The translations under genes were made by a program, and so were the position numbers. A model generated the notes under the pieces. It saw nothing but the letters and a program-made list of their open reading frames with translations, made no database searches and was not told the origin of the DNA. A stretch of DNA of 12,537 nt from Bacillota bacterium. GTDB lineage: Bacteria; Bacillota; Clostridia; Oscillospirales; Ruminococcaceae. The stretch lies in NCBI GenBank assembly GCA_023388515.1, contig JAEWGD010000011.1:1-12537 (forward strand), read 5' to 3'. Of the stretch, positions 6,957-12,537 are shown piece after piece. The first letter of the stretch is position 1; each line of letters opens with the position of its first letter.

Positions 6957-8123
6957 TTATAGTGCAAGCTGATATATTTTTTTAACAGCATTAAAATCAA
7001 GTTTAACATATGAGCCCATTGTATCACCTTTGTTTTTACCCACTGCTTTTTCAGCCATTTCATCAAAATGAGTATCGTCAATATCAATGTCAGAAAGTTT
7101 TGTTGGCAAGTTAACGCTATGATAGAAATCCTCTAAGCTTTTTATTGCAATATCAATGGTTTCATCATCGGATTTATTAGTAATTCCAAAAACTCTTTTA
7201 CCGAATTGAACAAGCTTAAATGGGTTTATAGTTCTGACATATTTCAACCAAGCAGGGAAGATAATAGCTAATCCAGCACCATGAGCAATATCATAAATCC
7301 CACTTAATTCATGTTCAATGCCATGTGATGCCCAATCTCCACCTCTACCAGTATCAAGTAAATTATTATGAGCAACAGTTCCAACCCACATAATCTCTGC
7401 CCTTATATCATAATTTTCAGGATTTTCGATAGCAAGAGGGGCGAATTTCATTATATTTTGCATAGCACCCTCAATTAACCTATCTGTCAAGTCAACAAGT
7501 TCAACATTTACAAAATAGCGTTCCATTAAATGTGCAAGAATGTCAGCAGAACCACAGGCAATTTGATAAGGTGGTAGGGAATAGGTGCTTTCAGGATTTA
7601 ATATTGAGAAAACAGGTGTTATAATGTTATTTGAGTAACCACGTTTAAGTTTTCCGTCCAAATTAGTGATTACAGAAGAATTAGAGCTTTCAGAGCCAGC
7701 TGCTGGAATTGTTAGTACAGTTGCAACAGGCAAGGCGTTTACTGGTGTTGCTTTGCCAGAGTAAAAATCCCAAACATCACCGTCATAGCAAGCACCCATA
7801 GCAATAGCCTTAGCTGAATCTATAACGCTCCCACCACCGACAGCTATTATTATATCAATTTTATTTTCCTTAACAAGCTTTATTCCCTCATTAACCAAAT
7901 CAAGTCTTGGGTTAGGCATAACCCCACCTAGTTCAATTATTTCAATTCCAGAAGCTTTTAGTGAAGATATAACTTTATTATATACACCTATTTTCTTAAC
8001 TGAGCCTCCACCATAATGCAATAAAGCTTTCTCACCATACTTAATTGCCTCAGAGCCGATTAGCTTTTCAGTATCCTTTCCGAAGATAATTTTTGTTCTG
8101 TTCTCAAATATAAAATCTCTCAT
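6957..8123 (-). CDS. Iron-containing alcohol dehydrogenase (butanol dehydrogenase/YqhD-like)
   Basis: A 388-residue, full-length group III alcohol dehydrogenase, expected in the cytoplasm, reducing aldehydes to alcohols with NAD(P)H. The nucleotide-binding motif GGGSVIDSAKA lies at 96-106. The four metal ligands are all present with the spacing expected of this family: Asp194 and His198 (ADILAH), His267 (SHGIEHE) and His281 (IAHGAG). The sequence style (MRDFIFENRTKIIFG start, TIPAAGSESS) fits the NADPH-dependent butanol dehydrogenase/YqhD/YugJ group; the physiological substrate is not readable. Start supported by AAAGGAG just upstream on the minus strand. It follows the tyrosine recombinase gene by 33 bases on the same strand and may share its transcript. 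In a fermenter it would act as an electron sink. Confidence 0.93.
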   Translation of the reverse strand: MRDFIFENRTKIIFGKDTEKLIGSEAIKYGEKALLHYGGGSVKKIGVYNKVISSLKASGIEIIELGGVMPNPRLDLVNEGIKLVKENKIDIIIAVGGGSVIDSAKAIAMGACYDGDVWDFYSGKATPVNALPVATVLTIPAAGSESSNSSVITNLDGKLKRGYSNNIITPVFSILNPESTYSLPPYQIACGSADILAHLMERYFVNVELVDLTDRLIEGAMQNIMKFAPLAIENPENYDIRAEIMWVGTVAHNNLLDTGRGGDWASHGIEHELSGIYDIAHGAGLAIIFPAWLKYVRTINPFKLVQFGKRVFGITNKSDDETIDIAIKSLEDFYHSVNLPTKLSDIDIDDTHFDEMAEKAVGKNKGDTMGSYVKLDFNAVKKIYQLAL

Positions 8124-8156
8124 TCGCTTTCTCCTTTAAAAATATTCATAATATGT

Positions 8157-9149
8157 TTATTTATTGTTATTTTCAATATCAGACTTTTTAATATTTGCCA
8201 AAGGTGAGCTATCAGTAGCCTTCTGCAAATCTTTATTAGAAATATGTGTATATATTTCCGTAGTCACAATACTTTCATGACCTAATATTTCCTTTAAAAC
8301 CAAAGTATCAACGTTTCCGTGCTGATACATAAGCGTTGCAGCAGTATGCCTAAGCTTGTGTGTAGAATACCCAAGACCATCTAAATCTGCACTTTTCAAT
8401 GTGTTTTCTACAATTTGTTGAACTCTACGTTTGCTAATTCGTTTTTTCAATCTACTCAAAAACAATGCATGAGGCTCATTAGTTGGATTTTCTCTTGAAT
8501 TAACATATTCTTTTATAGAATCAATGCAAGCATCATTCAAATAAATAATACGTTCTTTATTGCCTTTACCTAATAATTTAATTCTTTTTTCAGTAAAATC
8601 AATATCATTTTTATTTATCCCAACAAGTTCACTCAATCGCATACCACAATTCAAAAAGAGAGTAATAATGCAATAATCTCTTATAGGATTATCTGAATTA
8701 ATACTGGACAGCATTTTTAAGCTTTCCTCTAAAGATAGAAACTTTGGAATTGACTTTTTATGTGATGGCATTTCAATGTTAATGGTTGGATTATTTTCAA
8801 GTAGATGGACATTATTAGTTAAGTAGTTAAAAAAACTTTTCAACGCTGATGTTTTCCTAGCTCTGGACCTTTCGTTATTATCCCGTTCATCTGCCAAATA
8901 AAACTCATATTCATAAATATCATGTAAGGTAAGCCCTTTGAGCAGTGAAATATTCAAGTCACTAATACTTACAGTAGCGATTGCTTCTTGGGAATAATTA
9001 TCATCCTTCATCACTCTAATATACTTTAAAAATAACCGTATATCTGCATAATATTCATCAACTGTACGTTGTGAACAGTTTTTTACAATTCTCAAGTACA
9101 AAATATAATCGTTTAAAAAGTCAGGATTTTCTGATTTATCAATTTTCAT
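8157..9149 (-). CDS. Tyrosine recombinase, XerC/XerD family
   Basis: A 330-residue site-specific DNA recombinase with a SAM-like N-terminal core-binding domain (about 10-115) and a catalytic domain (about 135-310). The catalytic set is complete: Arg171 (GMRLSE), Lys195 or Lys198 (LGKGNKER), His264 and Arg267 (HKLRHT), His291 (LGHES) and the nucleophile Tyr300 (EIYTH). It is about 30 residues longer than typical XerC/XerD; the extra length lies near residues 45-75 and in a polar C-terminal tail (310-330). By family it could resolve chromosome dimers at a dif site or serve a mobile element. No attachment-like repeats, excisionase or phage genes flank it, which favours a housekeeping Xer-like role (inference). 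The start has AAGGGAG nearby; a promoter lies at 9230-9258. Confidence 0.9.
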   Translation of the reverse strand: MKIDKSENPDFLNDYILYLRIVKNCSQRTVDEYYADIRLFLKYIRVMKDDNYSQEAIATVSISDLNISLLKGLTLHDIYEYEFYLADERDNNERSRARKTSALKSFFNYLTNNVHLLENNPTINIEMPSHKKSIPKFLSLEESLKMLSSINSDNPIRDYCIITLFLNCGMRLSELVGINKNDIDFTEKRIKLLGKGNKERIIYLNDACIDSIKEYVNSRENPTNEPHALFLSRLKKRISKRRVQQIVENTLKSADLDGLGYSTHKLRHTAATLMYQHGNVDTLVLKEILGHESIVTTEIYTHISNKDLQKATDSSPLANIKKSDIENNNK

Positions 9150-9229
9150 GTTATATCAACTCCCTTCGCATCTTTTCACCGAAAAAGCCTATAATTAAGC
9201 TTAAGGACATATTTTAAATATTAATTTTA

Positions 9230-9258
9230 ATTATAGCATATTTACATAAAATACTCAA
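9230..9258 (-). promoter_or_regulatory. Promoter of the recombinase-dehydrogenase unit
   Basis: On the minus strand: TTGAGT (9258-9253), a 17-base spacer, then TATAAT (9235-9230), preceded by TGC as an extended -10. The distance to the start codon is about 80 bases. Confidence 0.75.
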
Positions 9259-9369
9259 GTAAAATTGATAGTGTTAGCATTTACTTTCTCTCTTTATTGC
9301 AAATAATGAAGAATTATGAATTATATTCAAAACTTGTACCGCTTTGTAACTGTATTTTTAAAAATAGAC

Positions 9370-9398
9370 TTTACTTTTATGTTTTAATGTGCTAAAAT
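9370..9398 (+). promoter_or_regulatory. Promoter of the yerC-methyltransferase-hslO operon
   Basis: TTTACT at 9370-9375, a 17-base spacer and TAAAAT at 9393-9398, with TGC directly before it (extended -10). The yerC start lies 29 bases downstream. It is divergent from the recombinase promoter. Confidence 0.7.
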
Positions 9399-9427
9399 AA
9401 AAGCAATTAATATTTGGAGGTATCAAT

Positions 9428-9727
9428 ATGAATGAAAAATTAAAGGATAAAAGTATGGATAGTCTATTTGAAGCCATTTTATGCCTTGAAACAATCGATG
9501 AATGTTACAAGTTTTTTGACGATTTATGTACTGTTTTGGAATTGAAAGCAATTTCTCAAAGACTTCAAGTCGCAAAAATGTTAAGCAACCGTAAGGTTTA
9601 TAGTGATATAGTAAGTTTAACGGGTGCAAGTACAGCTACTATTAGTAGAGTTAACCGTTCGCTTAATTATGGAAGCGATGGATATGAAATAGTATTTAAG
9701 AGGCTAAAAGAAAAAAATGGGGGTTAA
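9428..9727 (+). CDS. yerC: YerC/YecD-family TrpR-like DNA-binding protein
   Basis: A small 99-residue cytoplasmic regulator. It is nearly all helical; the TrpR-like helix-turn-helix lies at about 44-79, with SQRLQVAKMLSNRKVYSDIV followed by the recognition segment TGASTATISRVNRSL. Length and motif fit the YerC/YecD family of trp-repressor homologues common in Firmicutes. The DNA target and effector are not readable; nothing suggests it binds tryptophan. TGGAGG (9415-9420) supports the start. Its end overlaps the next start by 11 bases, so translation of the methyltransferase is probably coupled. The first position in the operon could allow autoregulation. Confidence 0.88.
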   Translation: MNEKLKDKSMDSLFEAILCLETIDECYKFFDDLCTVLELKAISQRLQVAKMLSNRKVYSDIVSLTGASTATISRVNRSLNYGSDGYEIVFKRLKEKNGG

Positions 9728-10469
9728 TTATAATATTTTTGCACGGTATTATGATGACTTGACGAAAAATATAAATTATCAAGATTTAGCAGAATATTTT
9801 CATACCATTATAAAAAAATATAACGGTAAAGAAAATGGAATTCTGCTTGACCTTGCTTGTGGTACTGGAAATGTTTCCGAAGAAATGTCACGCTTGGGAT
9901 ATGATGTTATTGGCGTTGATAGTTCTGAAGAAATGCTTAATTGTGCATTTGAAAAAAAATACGACAGTGGACTTAATATTCAATATATATGTCAAGATAT
10001 GCGAAAACTCGATATGTTTGGCACTATTGATGTGACAATTTGTGTACTTGATAGCATAAATCATTTGGATAGTTTAGAGGATATTATTCAAATTTTTTCT
10101 AAGGTATCCCTGTTTTCAGAGCCTAATGGATTGTTTATATTTGATGTTAACACGAAATATAAGCATGAAGAAGTGCTTGCTGATAATATTTTTATTTATG
10201 AAACAGATGATATTTACTGCGTTTGGGAGAATTCTTATCAAAAAGAAACTAATGAGGTTAAAATTAATTTGGAATTCTTTGAGCGTAACGGGAATATATA
10301 TAAAAGGTATAGTGAAAACTTTTCTGAAAAAGCATATGATATATCCGATTTGGATAAGGCTTTAAAAGATAATAAATTTGAAATTTTAGCACACTATGAT
10401 GGTTTTAGTTTGAATTCACCAAATAATAAAAGTGAAAGAATAGTTTTTATAGCAAGGAAGGTAAAGTAA
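9717..10469 (+). CDS. Class I SAM-dependent methyltransferase of unknown substrate
   Basis: A 250-residue Rossmann-fold methyltransferase, cytoplasmic. Motif I is LLDLACGTGN at 43-52; the acidic residue of the second strand is Asp68 in GVDSS; the adenine-side motif is CQDMRKLDM at 92-100; strand 4 is DVTICVLDSINHL at 105-117. The N-terminus (YNIFARYYDDL) is typical of YxxFAxxYD-type methyltransferases that may act on small molecules or RNA, but the substrate is unknown. There is no strong ribosome site before ATG 9717, which lies inside the end of yerC, so coupled translation is likely. Its stop overlaps the hslO start by one base (TAATG). The tight linkage to an oxidative-stress chaperone is the only context clue. 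Confidence 0.88.
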   Translation: MGVNYNIFARYYDDLTKNINYQDLAEYFHTIIKKYNGKENGILLDLACGTGNVSEEMSRLGYDVIGVDSSEEMLNCAFEKKYDSGLNIQYICQDMRKLDMFGTIDVTICVLDSINHLDSLEDIIQIFSKVSLFSEPNGLFIFDVNTKYKHEEVLADNIFIYETDDIYCVWENSYQKETNEVKINLEFFERNGNIYKRYSENFSEKAYDISDLDKALKDNKFEILAHYDGFSLNSPNNKSERIVFIARKVK

Positions 10470-11338
10470 TGGGAATATTAAAAAGAGCAATTTCAGGTGA
10501 CGCTTCGGTTGTGTCCTGCGTTATAGATGCAACAGACATGGTATCTGAAATTGAAAAAATACATAAAACTTCAGCAGTAGTTACGGCTGCTTTAGGGAGA
10601 TTATCTATTGCCACATCGCTAATGGGGTATGGCTTAAAAGGTGAAAATGATTCGATAACTCTAAGGCTCGACGGAAAAGGGCCTACGGGTGCTTTGGTTG
10701 CAGTATCAAATAGTAGTGGAAATGTTAAAAGTTATGTATGTAACCCTATCGTTGAATTGCCTTTAAATCAATATGGAAAGCTTGATGTTGCTGGAGCAGT
10801 TGGAAAAGACGGCACTTTATCGGTTATAAAGGATTTAGGTTTGAAAGAAGCTTATGTTGGGCAAGTGCCTATTGTATCTGGCGAAATTGCAGAAGATATT
10901 GCTAACTATTATGCTACTAGCGAACAGACGCCGACAGTATGCGGATTAGGCGTTCTAGTAAATCCAGATTTGACTGTCAGATCTGCTGGTGGATACCTTG
11001 TTCAGCTTTTGCCTTTTGCTGATGATAAAACAATTGATATACTTGAAGAAAATATAAAAAAGCTCCCTCCTGTTAGCAAAATGTTTGATGATGGCATGAC
11101 AGCTGAAGAAATTTCACTTAAACTTCTTGAAGGATTAAATCCAAATGGTCTAGATGAGGCTGAAGTTTCATATAAATGTGATTGTAGTAGAGAACGAACA
11201 GAGAAAGTTTTAATAAGTCTTGGTAAAAAGGAAATAATGGATATTGTTGAGGAAAAAGAGATAACAGAGGTTTGTTGCCATTTTTGCAATGAAAAGTATA
11301 AATTCACACCTGATGAACTGCTTTCACTTATAAATTAA
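10469..11338 (+). CDS. hslO: Hsp33 redox-regulated chaperone
   Basis: A 289-residue cytoplasmic holdase chaperone that is activated by oxidation and prevents aggregation of unfolded proteins. The N-terminal domain carries family blocks such as LGRLSIATSLMG (42-53), LRLDGKGPTGALVAV (65-79) and AGGYLVQLLPFA (173-184). The C-terminal redox switch has the zinc-binding Cys set: Cys237 and Cys239 (CDC), Cys270 and Cys273 (CHFC), an intact CxC...CxxC. Length is normal. An AGGAAGG-like ribosome site lies inside the end of the methyltransferase gene, and the ATG overlaps its stop codon. It is the last gene of the operon. No clear terminator separates it from the tRNA promoter, so readthrough into the tRNAs is possible. 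Confidence 0.96.
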   Translation: MGILKRAISGDASVVSCVIDATDMVSEIEKIHKTSAVVTAALGRLSIATSLMGYGLKGENDSITLRLDGKGPTGALVAVSNSSGNVKSYVCNPIVELPLNQYGKLDVAGAVGKDGTLSVIKDLGLKEAYVGQVPIVSGEIAEDIANYYATSEQTPTVCGLGVLVNPDLTVRSAGGYLVQLLPFADDKTIDILEENIKKLPPVSKMFDDGMTAEEISLKLLEGLNPNGLDEAEVSYKCDCSRERTEKVLISLGKKEIMDIVEEKEITEVCCHFCNEKYKFTPDELLSLIN

Positions 11339-11356
11339 AAAAAATCAAAAAAGGTA

Positions 11357-11385
11357 TTGACAAATGCTTTTGTTTGTAGTATAAT
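11357..11385 (+). promoter_or_regulatory. Consensus promoter of the tRNA array
   Basis: Perfect TTGACA (11357-11362), 17-base spacer and perfect TATAAT (11380-11385). The strongest promoter in the window, as expected for stable RNA. Confidence 0.95.
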
Positions 11386-11391
11386 TTTTAT

Positions 11392-11411
11392 GTTGCTTAA
11401 ATACAAGCAAC
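11392..11411 (+). other. Leader hairpin at the predicted 5' end of the tRNA transcript
   Basis: GTTGCTT (11392-11398) pairs perfectly with AAGCAAC (11405-11411) around a 6-base loop. It begins about seven bases after the -10 box, which is where transcription should start. Confidence 0.65.
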
Positions 11412-11421
11412 GCTAATAAGT

Positions 11422-11497
11422 GGGAGCATAGCTCAGCTGGGAGAGCATCTGCCTTACAAGCAGAGGGTCATAGGTTCGAGCCCTATTGTTCCCACCA
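11422..11497 (+). tRNA. tRNA-Val (anticodon TAC)
   Basis: Full cloverleaf: acceptor GGGAGCA/TGTTCCC, D arm GCTC/GAGC, anticodon loop CTTACAA between TCTGC and GCAGA, and TTCGAGC T loop. CCA is encoded. 76 bases. Confidence 0.97.
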
Positions 11498-11502
11498 TAT
11501 TA

Positions 11503-11579
11503 GGCCTGGTAGTTCAGTTGGTTAGAACGCTAGCCTGTCACGCTAGAGGTCGTGGGTTCGAGTCCCATTCAGGTCGCCA
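11503..11579 (+). tRNA. tRNA-Asp (anticodon GTC)
   Basis: Acceptor GGCCTGG pairs with TCAGGTC, with two G-U pairs. The anticodon loop CTGTCAC is held by GCTAG/GCTAG-type arms, with a TTCGAGT T loop, discriminator G and encoded CCA. It lies five bases after tRNA-Val. 77 bases. Confidence 0.96.
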
Positions 11580-11595
11580 TTTTTTATTTTTTCTT

Positions 11596-11671
11596 GCGGA
11601 TTTAGCTCATCTGGTAGAGCGCCACCTTGCCAAGGTGGAGGTAGCGAGTTCGAGCCTCGTAATCCGCTCCA
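11596..11671 (+). tRNA. tRNA-Gly (anticodon GCC)
   Basis: Acceptor GCGGATT/AATCCGC, anticodon loop TTGCCAA between CCACC and GGTGG, TTCGAGC T loop, discriminator T and encoded CCA. A T-rich 16-base spacer separates it from tRNA-Asp. 76 bases. Confidence 0.97.
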
Positions 11672-11675
11672 GTAC

Positions 11676-11749
11676 GGCGCTATAGCCAAGTGGTAAGGCG
11701 TGGGTCTGCAACACCCTGAGCCCCGGTTCAAATCCGGGTGGCGCCTCCA
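11676..11749 (+). tRNA. tRNA-Cys (anticodon GCA)
   Basis: Acceptor GGCGCTA/TGGCGCC, anticodon loop CTGCAAC between TGGGT and ACCCT, TTCAAAT T loop, discriminator T and encoded CCA. It lies four bases after tRNA-Gly. 74 bases. Confidence 0.96.
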
Positions 11750-11763
11750 GCAGATAGTCTGCT
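11749..11763 (+). other. Short hairpin abutting the tRNA-Cys 3' end
   Basis: AGCAGA and TCTGCT pair perfectly around TAG, starting at the last A of CCA. It may mark a 3' processing point before the terminator. Confidence 0.5.
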
Positions 11764-11768
11764 AAAAG

Positions 11769-11802
11769 AATAACGTTTCTCATTATGAGGAGCGTTATTT
11801 TT
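11769..11802 (+). terminator. Terminator of the tRNA array
   Basis: Thirteen-pair stem AATAACGTTTCTC (11769-11781) with GAGGAGCGTTATT (11787-11799), with two G-U pairs, an ATTAT loop and a T run to 11802. Confidence 0.92.
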
Positions 11803-11832
11803 ATATCTAAAGTAATAGTAAGAAACAGAAAT

Positions 11833-11873
11833 AAAAACAGTGCAAAAGCATAAATGCAATTGCACTGTTTTTT
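11833..11873. terminator. Terminator of rpmB, bidirectional
   Basis: Perfect 13-bp stem AAAAACAGTGCAA (11833-11845) with TTGCACTGTTTTT (11860-11872). A nested GCAT/ATGC mini-stem sits in the loop. It ends rpmB on the minus strand and backs up the tRNA terminator on the plus strand. Confidence 0.9.
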
Positions 11874-11889
11874 AAAAAAATAAGTAGAA

Positions 11890-12078
11890 CTAAACTGCTC
11901 TTGTCACTTTATTTGAACGCAAACACCTTGTACAGACATGAATACGACATGGAGTACCCTTAACAATTGCTTTTACACGCTTAACGTTAGGCTTCCAAGT
12001 TCTATTCGTACGCTTATGGGAATGAGAAACCTTAATTCCGAAAGAAACACCTTTTCCGCAAATTTCACATTTTGCCAT
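11890..12078 (-). CDS. rpmB: 50S ribosomal protein L28
   Basis: A 62-residue basic protein of the large ribosomal subunit. It opens MAKCEICGKG and carries the SHSHKRTNRTWKPN block (18-31) and VCTRCLRS (48-55), both typical of L28. Cys4/Cys7 and Cys49/Cys52 form two CxxC pairs, so this is the zinc-binding form of the protein. AAGGAGGTG stands eight bases before the start. The gene is a single-gene unit with its own promoter (12123-12151) and terminator (11833-11873), between a tRNA array and an insertion-sequence cluster. Confidence 0.97.
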   Translation of the reverse strand: MAKCEICGKGVSFGIKVSHSHKRTNRTWKPNVKRVKAIVKGTPCRIHVCTRCLRSNKVTRAV

Positions 12079-12122
12079 GAAGTCGCACCTCCTTTTTTAA
12101 ATTACATAAAGTCAATGCTATT

Positions 12123-12151
12123 ATTTTATCATGAATGGGACAAAAAAGCAA
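12123..12151 (-). promoter_or_regulatory. Promoter of rpmB
   Basis: On the minus strand: TTGCTT (12151-12146), a 17-base spacer, then TAAAAT (12128-12123), preceded by TGA as an extended -10. It is 45 bases upstream of the start codon. Confidence 0.7.
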
Positions 12152-12195
12152 GTCTTTTTTCAAAAAAACTAAAAATATTTTGTTAAATAGTCAAT

Positions 12196-12411
12196 AGACC
12201 TGTCCACTAACATTGTAAAATAAACAGAAATGTGATAAAATAACATGGGTGATGAAAATGATAGATAATAGAAAAAGAGTTAAGGAATTAGATAAGTCGC
12301 AATACATGCAGATTTTTGGTGTATCCAATGTTGTTTTCTTTAAGATGTATCTTGAACTTTTGAGAGCATATCGAAAGCTCCATGCCAAAGGTGGAAAACC
12401 TCCGACATTAA
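12196..12411 (+). mobile_element. Left part of an IS5-like insertion sequence, interrupted
   Basis: The probable left terminal repeat begins near AGACCTGTCCACTAACA (12196-12212), of the form seen at IS5-group ends. It is followed by a promoter (TTGTAA 12213-12218, 17 bases, TAAAAT 12236-12241, with a TGA extension) and the start of a transposase. The element stops at about 12411 where an IS1-like end begins. The outer boundary is estimated, since the right end is out of view. Confidence 0.6.
12258..12411 (+). pseudogene. IS5-like transposase, N-terminal fragment
   Basis: About 51 codons from ATG 12258 (after GGGTGA at 12247-12252) encode MIDNRKRVKELDKSQYMQIF and on to HAKGGKPPTL. This matches the helix-turn-helix N-terminus of IS5-family transposases, which open with a MIDYxxVK-like start, an FGVxxxxFxxM helix and a basic GGRKPKL-like block. 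After GGKPPTL the similarity ends and the frame runs 10 further codons into the adjoining IS1-like end, stopping at 12443. No catalytic DDE residues are present here. The gene is therefore broken by insertion rather than by a point mutation; the remainder would lie beyond the inserted element if it survives. GTG 12249 and ATG 12252 are in-frame alternative starts. Confidence 0.7.
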
Positions 12412-12415
12412 GGTG

Positions 12416-12444
12416 TGGACAAACAGCGTTGAATATGCTATAAT
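12416..12444 (+). promoter_or_regulatory. Promoter inside the IS1-like left end
   Basis: TGGACA (12416-12421), 17-base spacer and perfect TATAAT (12439-12444), preceded by TGC as an extended -10. The -35 box lies in the presumed terminal repeat, as in classical IS1. Confidence 0.65.
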
Positions 12445-12450
12445 AAAAGA

Positions 12451-12537
12451 ATGAAAAAAGCAAAAGAAGTAGTAGGACGAAATTGTCCTCAATGTGGAAA
12501 AACAGAAAATCAGGTGAATACAGGAAAGAATCGTTCG
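12451..12537 (+). CDS. IS1-like transposase, N-terminal zinc finger (3' partial)
   Basis: Twenty-nine codons to the right edge. The protein starts MKKAKEVVGRNCPQCGKTEN and carries the first CxxC of the zinc-ribbon typical of IS1-family InsA-like proteins (CPxCG, then Gly-Lys and a second CxxC expected beyond the window). The frame runs open to the last base. No Shine-Dalgarno site precedes ATG 12451, and the promoter -10 box ends only six bases upstream, so translation may be leaderless-like or weak, as often seen for insertion sequences. The rest of the gene, and whether IS1-style frameshifting exists, cannot be seen. An alternative is a related zinc-ribbon transposase family such as IS1595. 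Confidence 0.7.
   Translation, partial: MKKAKEVVGRNCPQCGKTENQVNTGKNRS

Larger units (their letters stand above)
12412..12537 (+). mobile_element. Left end of an IS1-like insertion sequence
   Basis: The end is taken as GGTGTGGACAAAC at 12412, where IS5 similarity stops. IS1-family ends begin GGT-something-TG, which this fits. The element carries its own promoter and the start of a zinc-finger transposase, and continues past the window. Confidence 0.6.

Noticed and set aside
8157..9149. Tyrosine recombinase as the integrase of a mobile island
   Set aside because: There are no flanking direct repeats, excisionase, relaxase or phage genes, and the nearest tRNA genes are over 2 kb away.
11543..11731. 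A 62-codon minus-strand open frame ending GTRTHDL
   Set aside because: It lies entirely across the tRNA-Asp, tRNA-Gly and tRNA-Cys genes; this is a well-known spurious translation of antisense tRNA sequence.
11938..12186. An 82-codon plus-strand open frame opposite rpmB
   Set aside because: It is antisense to the unmistakable L28 gene and its promoter.
1..12537. CRISPR array or defence system
   Set aside because: I saw no regularly spaced direct repeats and no cas, restriction, toxin-antitoxin or retron-like genes on either strand.

Overview
This window looks like a chromosomal segment from a low-GC, Gram-positive clostridial bacterium, probably a Ruminococcus-like (Oscillospiraceae) fibre degrader. 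The case rests on AT-rich DNA, strong GGAGG-type ribosome sites, tRNA genes with encoded CCA, and cellulosome parts: a dockerin-bearing glycoside hydrolase at the left edge and a small cohesin-plus-dockerin protein in the middle. Species cannot be fixed from the sequence alone.

Layout, left to right. (1) 1-1538: the 3' part of a secreted dockerin-GH43-CBM6 enzyme, closed by a strong hairpin terminator. (2) 1539-2006: non-coding AT-rich DNA with several inverted repeats and a good promoter for the next block. (3) 2007-5865: a co-directional housekeeping block, nadE (NAD synthetase), pyrE (orotate phosphoribosyltransferase) and an ApgM-type phosphoglycerate mutase-like enzyme. (4) 5866-6950: a cyclic-di-GMP-I riboswitch with an intrinsic terminator, followed by the cohesin-dockerin adaptor gene and a bidirectional terminator. 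(5) 6957-9149, minus strand: a tyrosine recombinase followed by an iron-dependent alcohol dehydrogenase. (6) 9428-11338: a tightly packed, overlapping operon of a YerC-type TrpR-like regulator, a SAM methyltransferase and hslO (Hsp33). (7) 11357-11802: a consensus promoter driving a Val-Asp-Gly-Cys tRNA array with its own terminator. (8) 11833-12151, minus strand: rpmB (L28) with promoter and terminator. (9) 12196-12537: an IS5-like element interrupted after about 50 codons of its transposase by the left end of an IS1-like element that runs off the window.

The most interesting signals are the second-messenger riboswitch placed directly in front of a cellulosome adaptor scaffoldin, and a NadE whose synthetase domain is intact while the nucleophilic cysteine of its glutaminase domain reads as serine (codon TCA, two base changes from any Cys codon). 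Together the first gene and the cohesin-dockerin gene indicate an extracellular polysaccharide-degrading complex, at least part of whose assembly seems to be tuned by c-di-GMP. I saw no CRISPR array, phage module or defence system; most of the window is core genome with one small insertion-sequence hot spot at the right edge.
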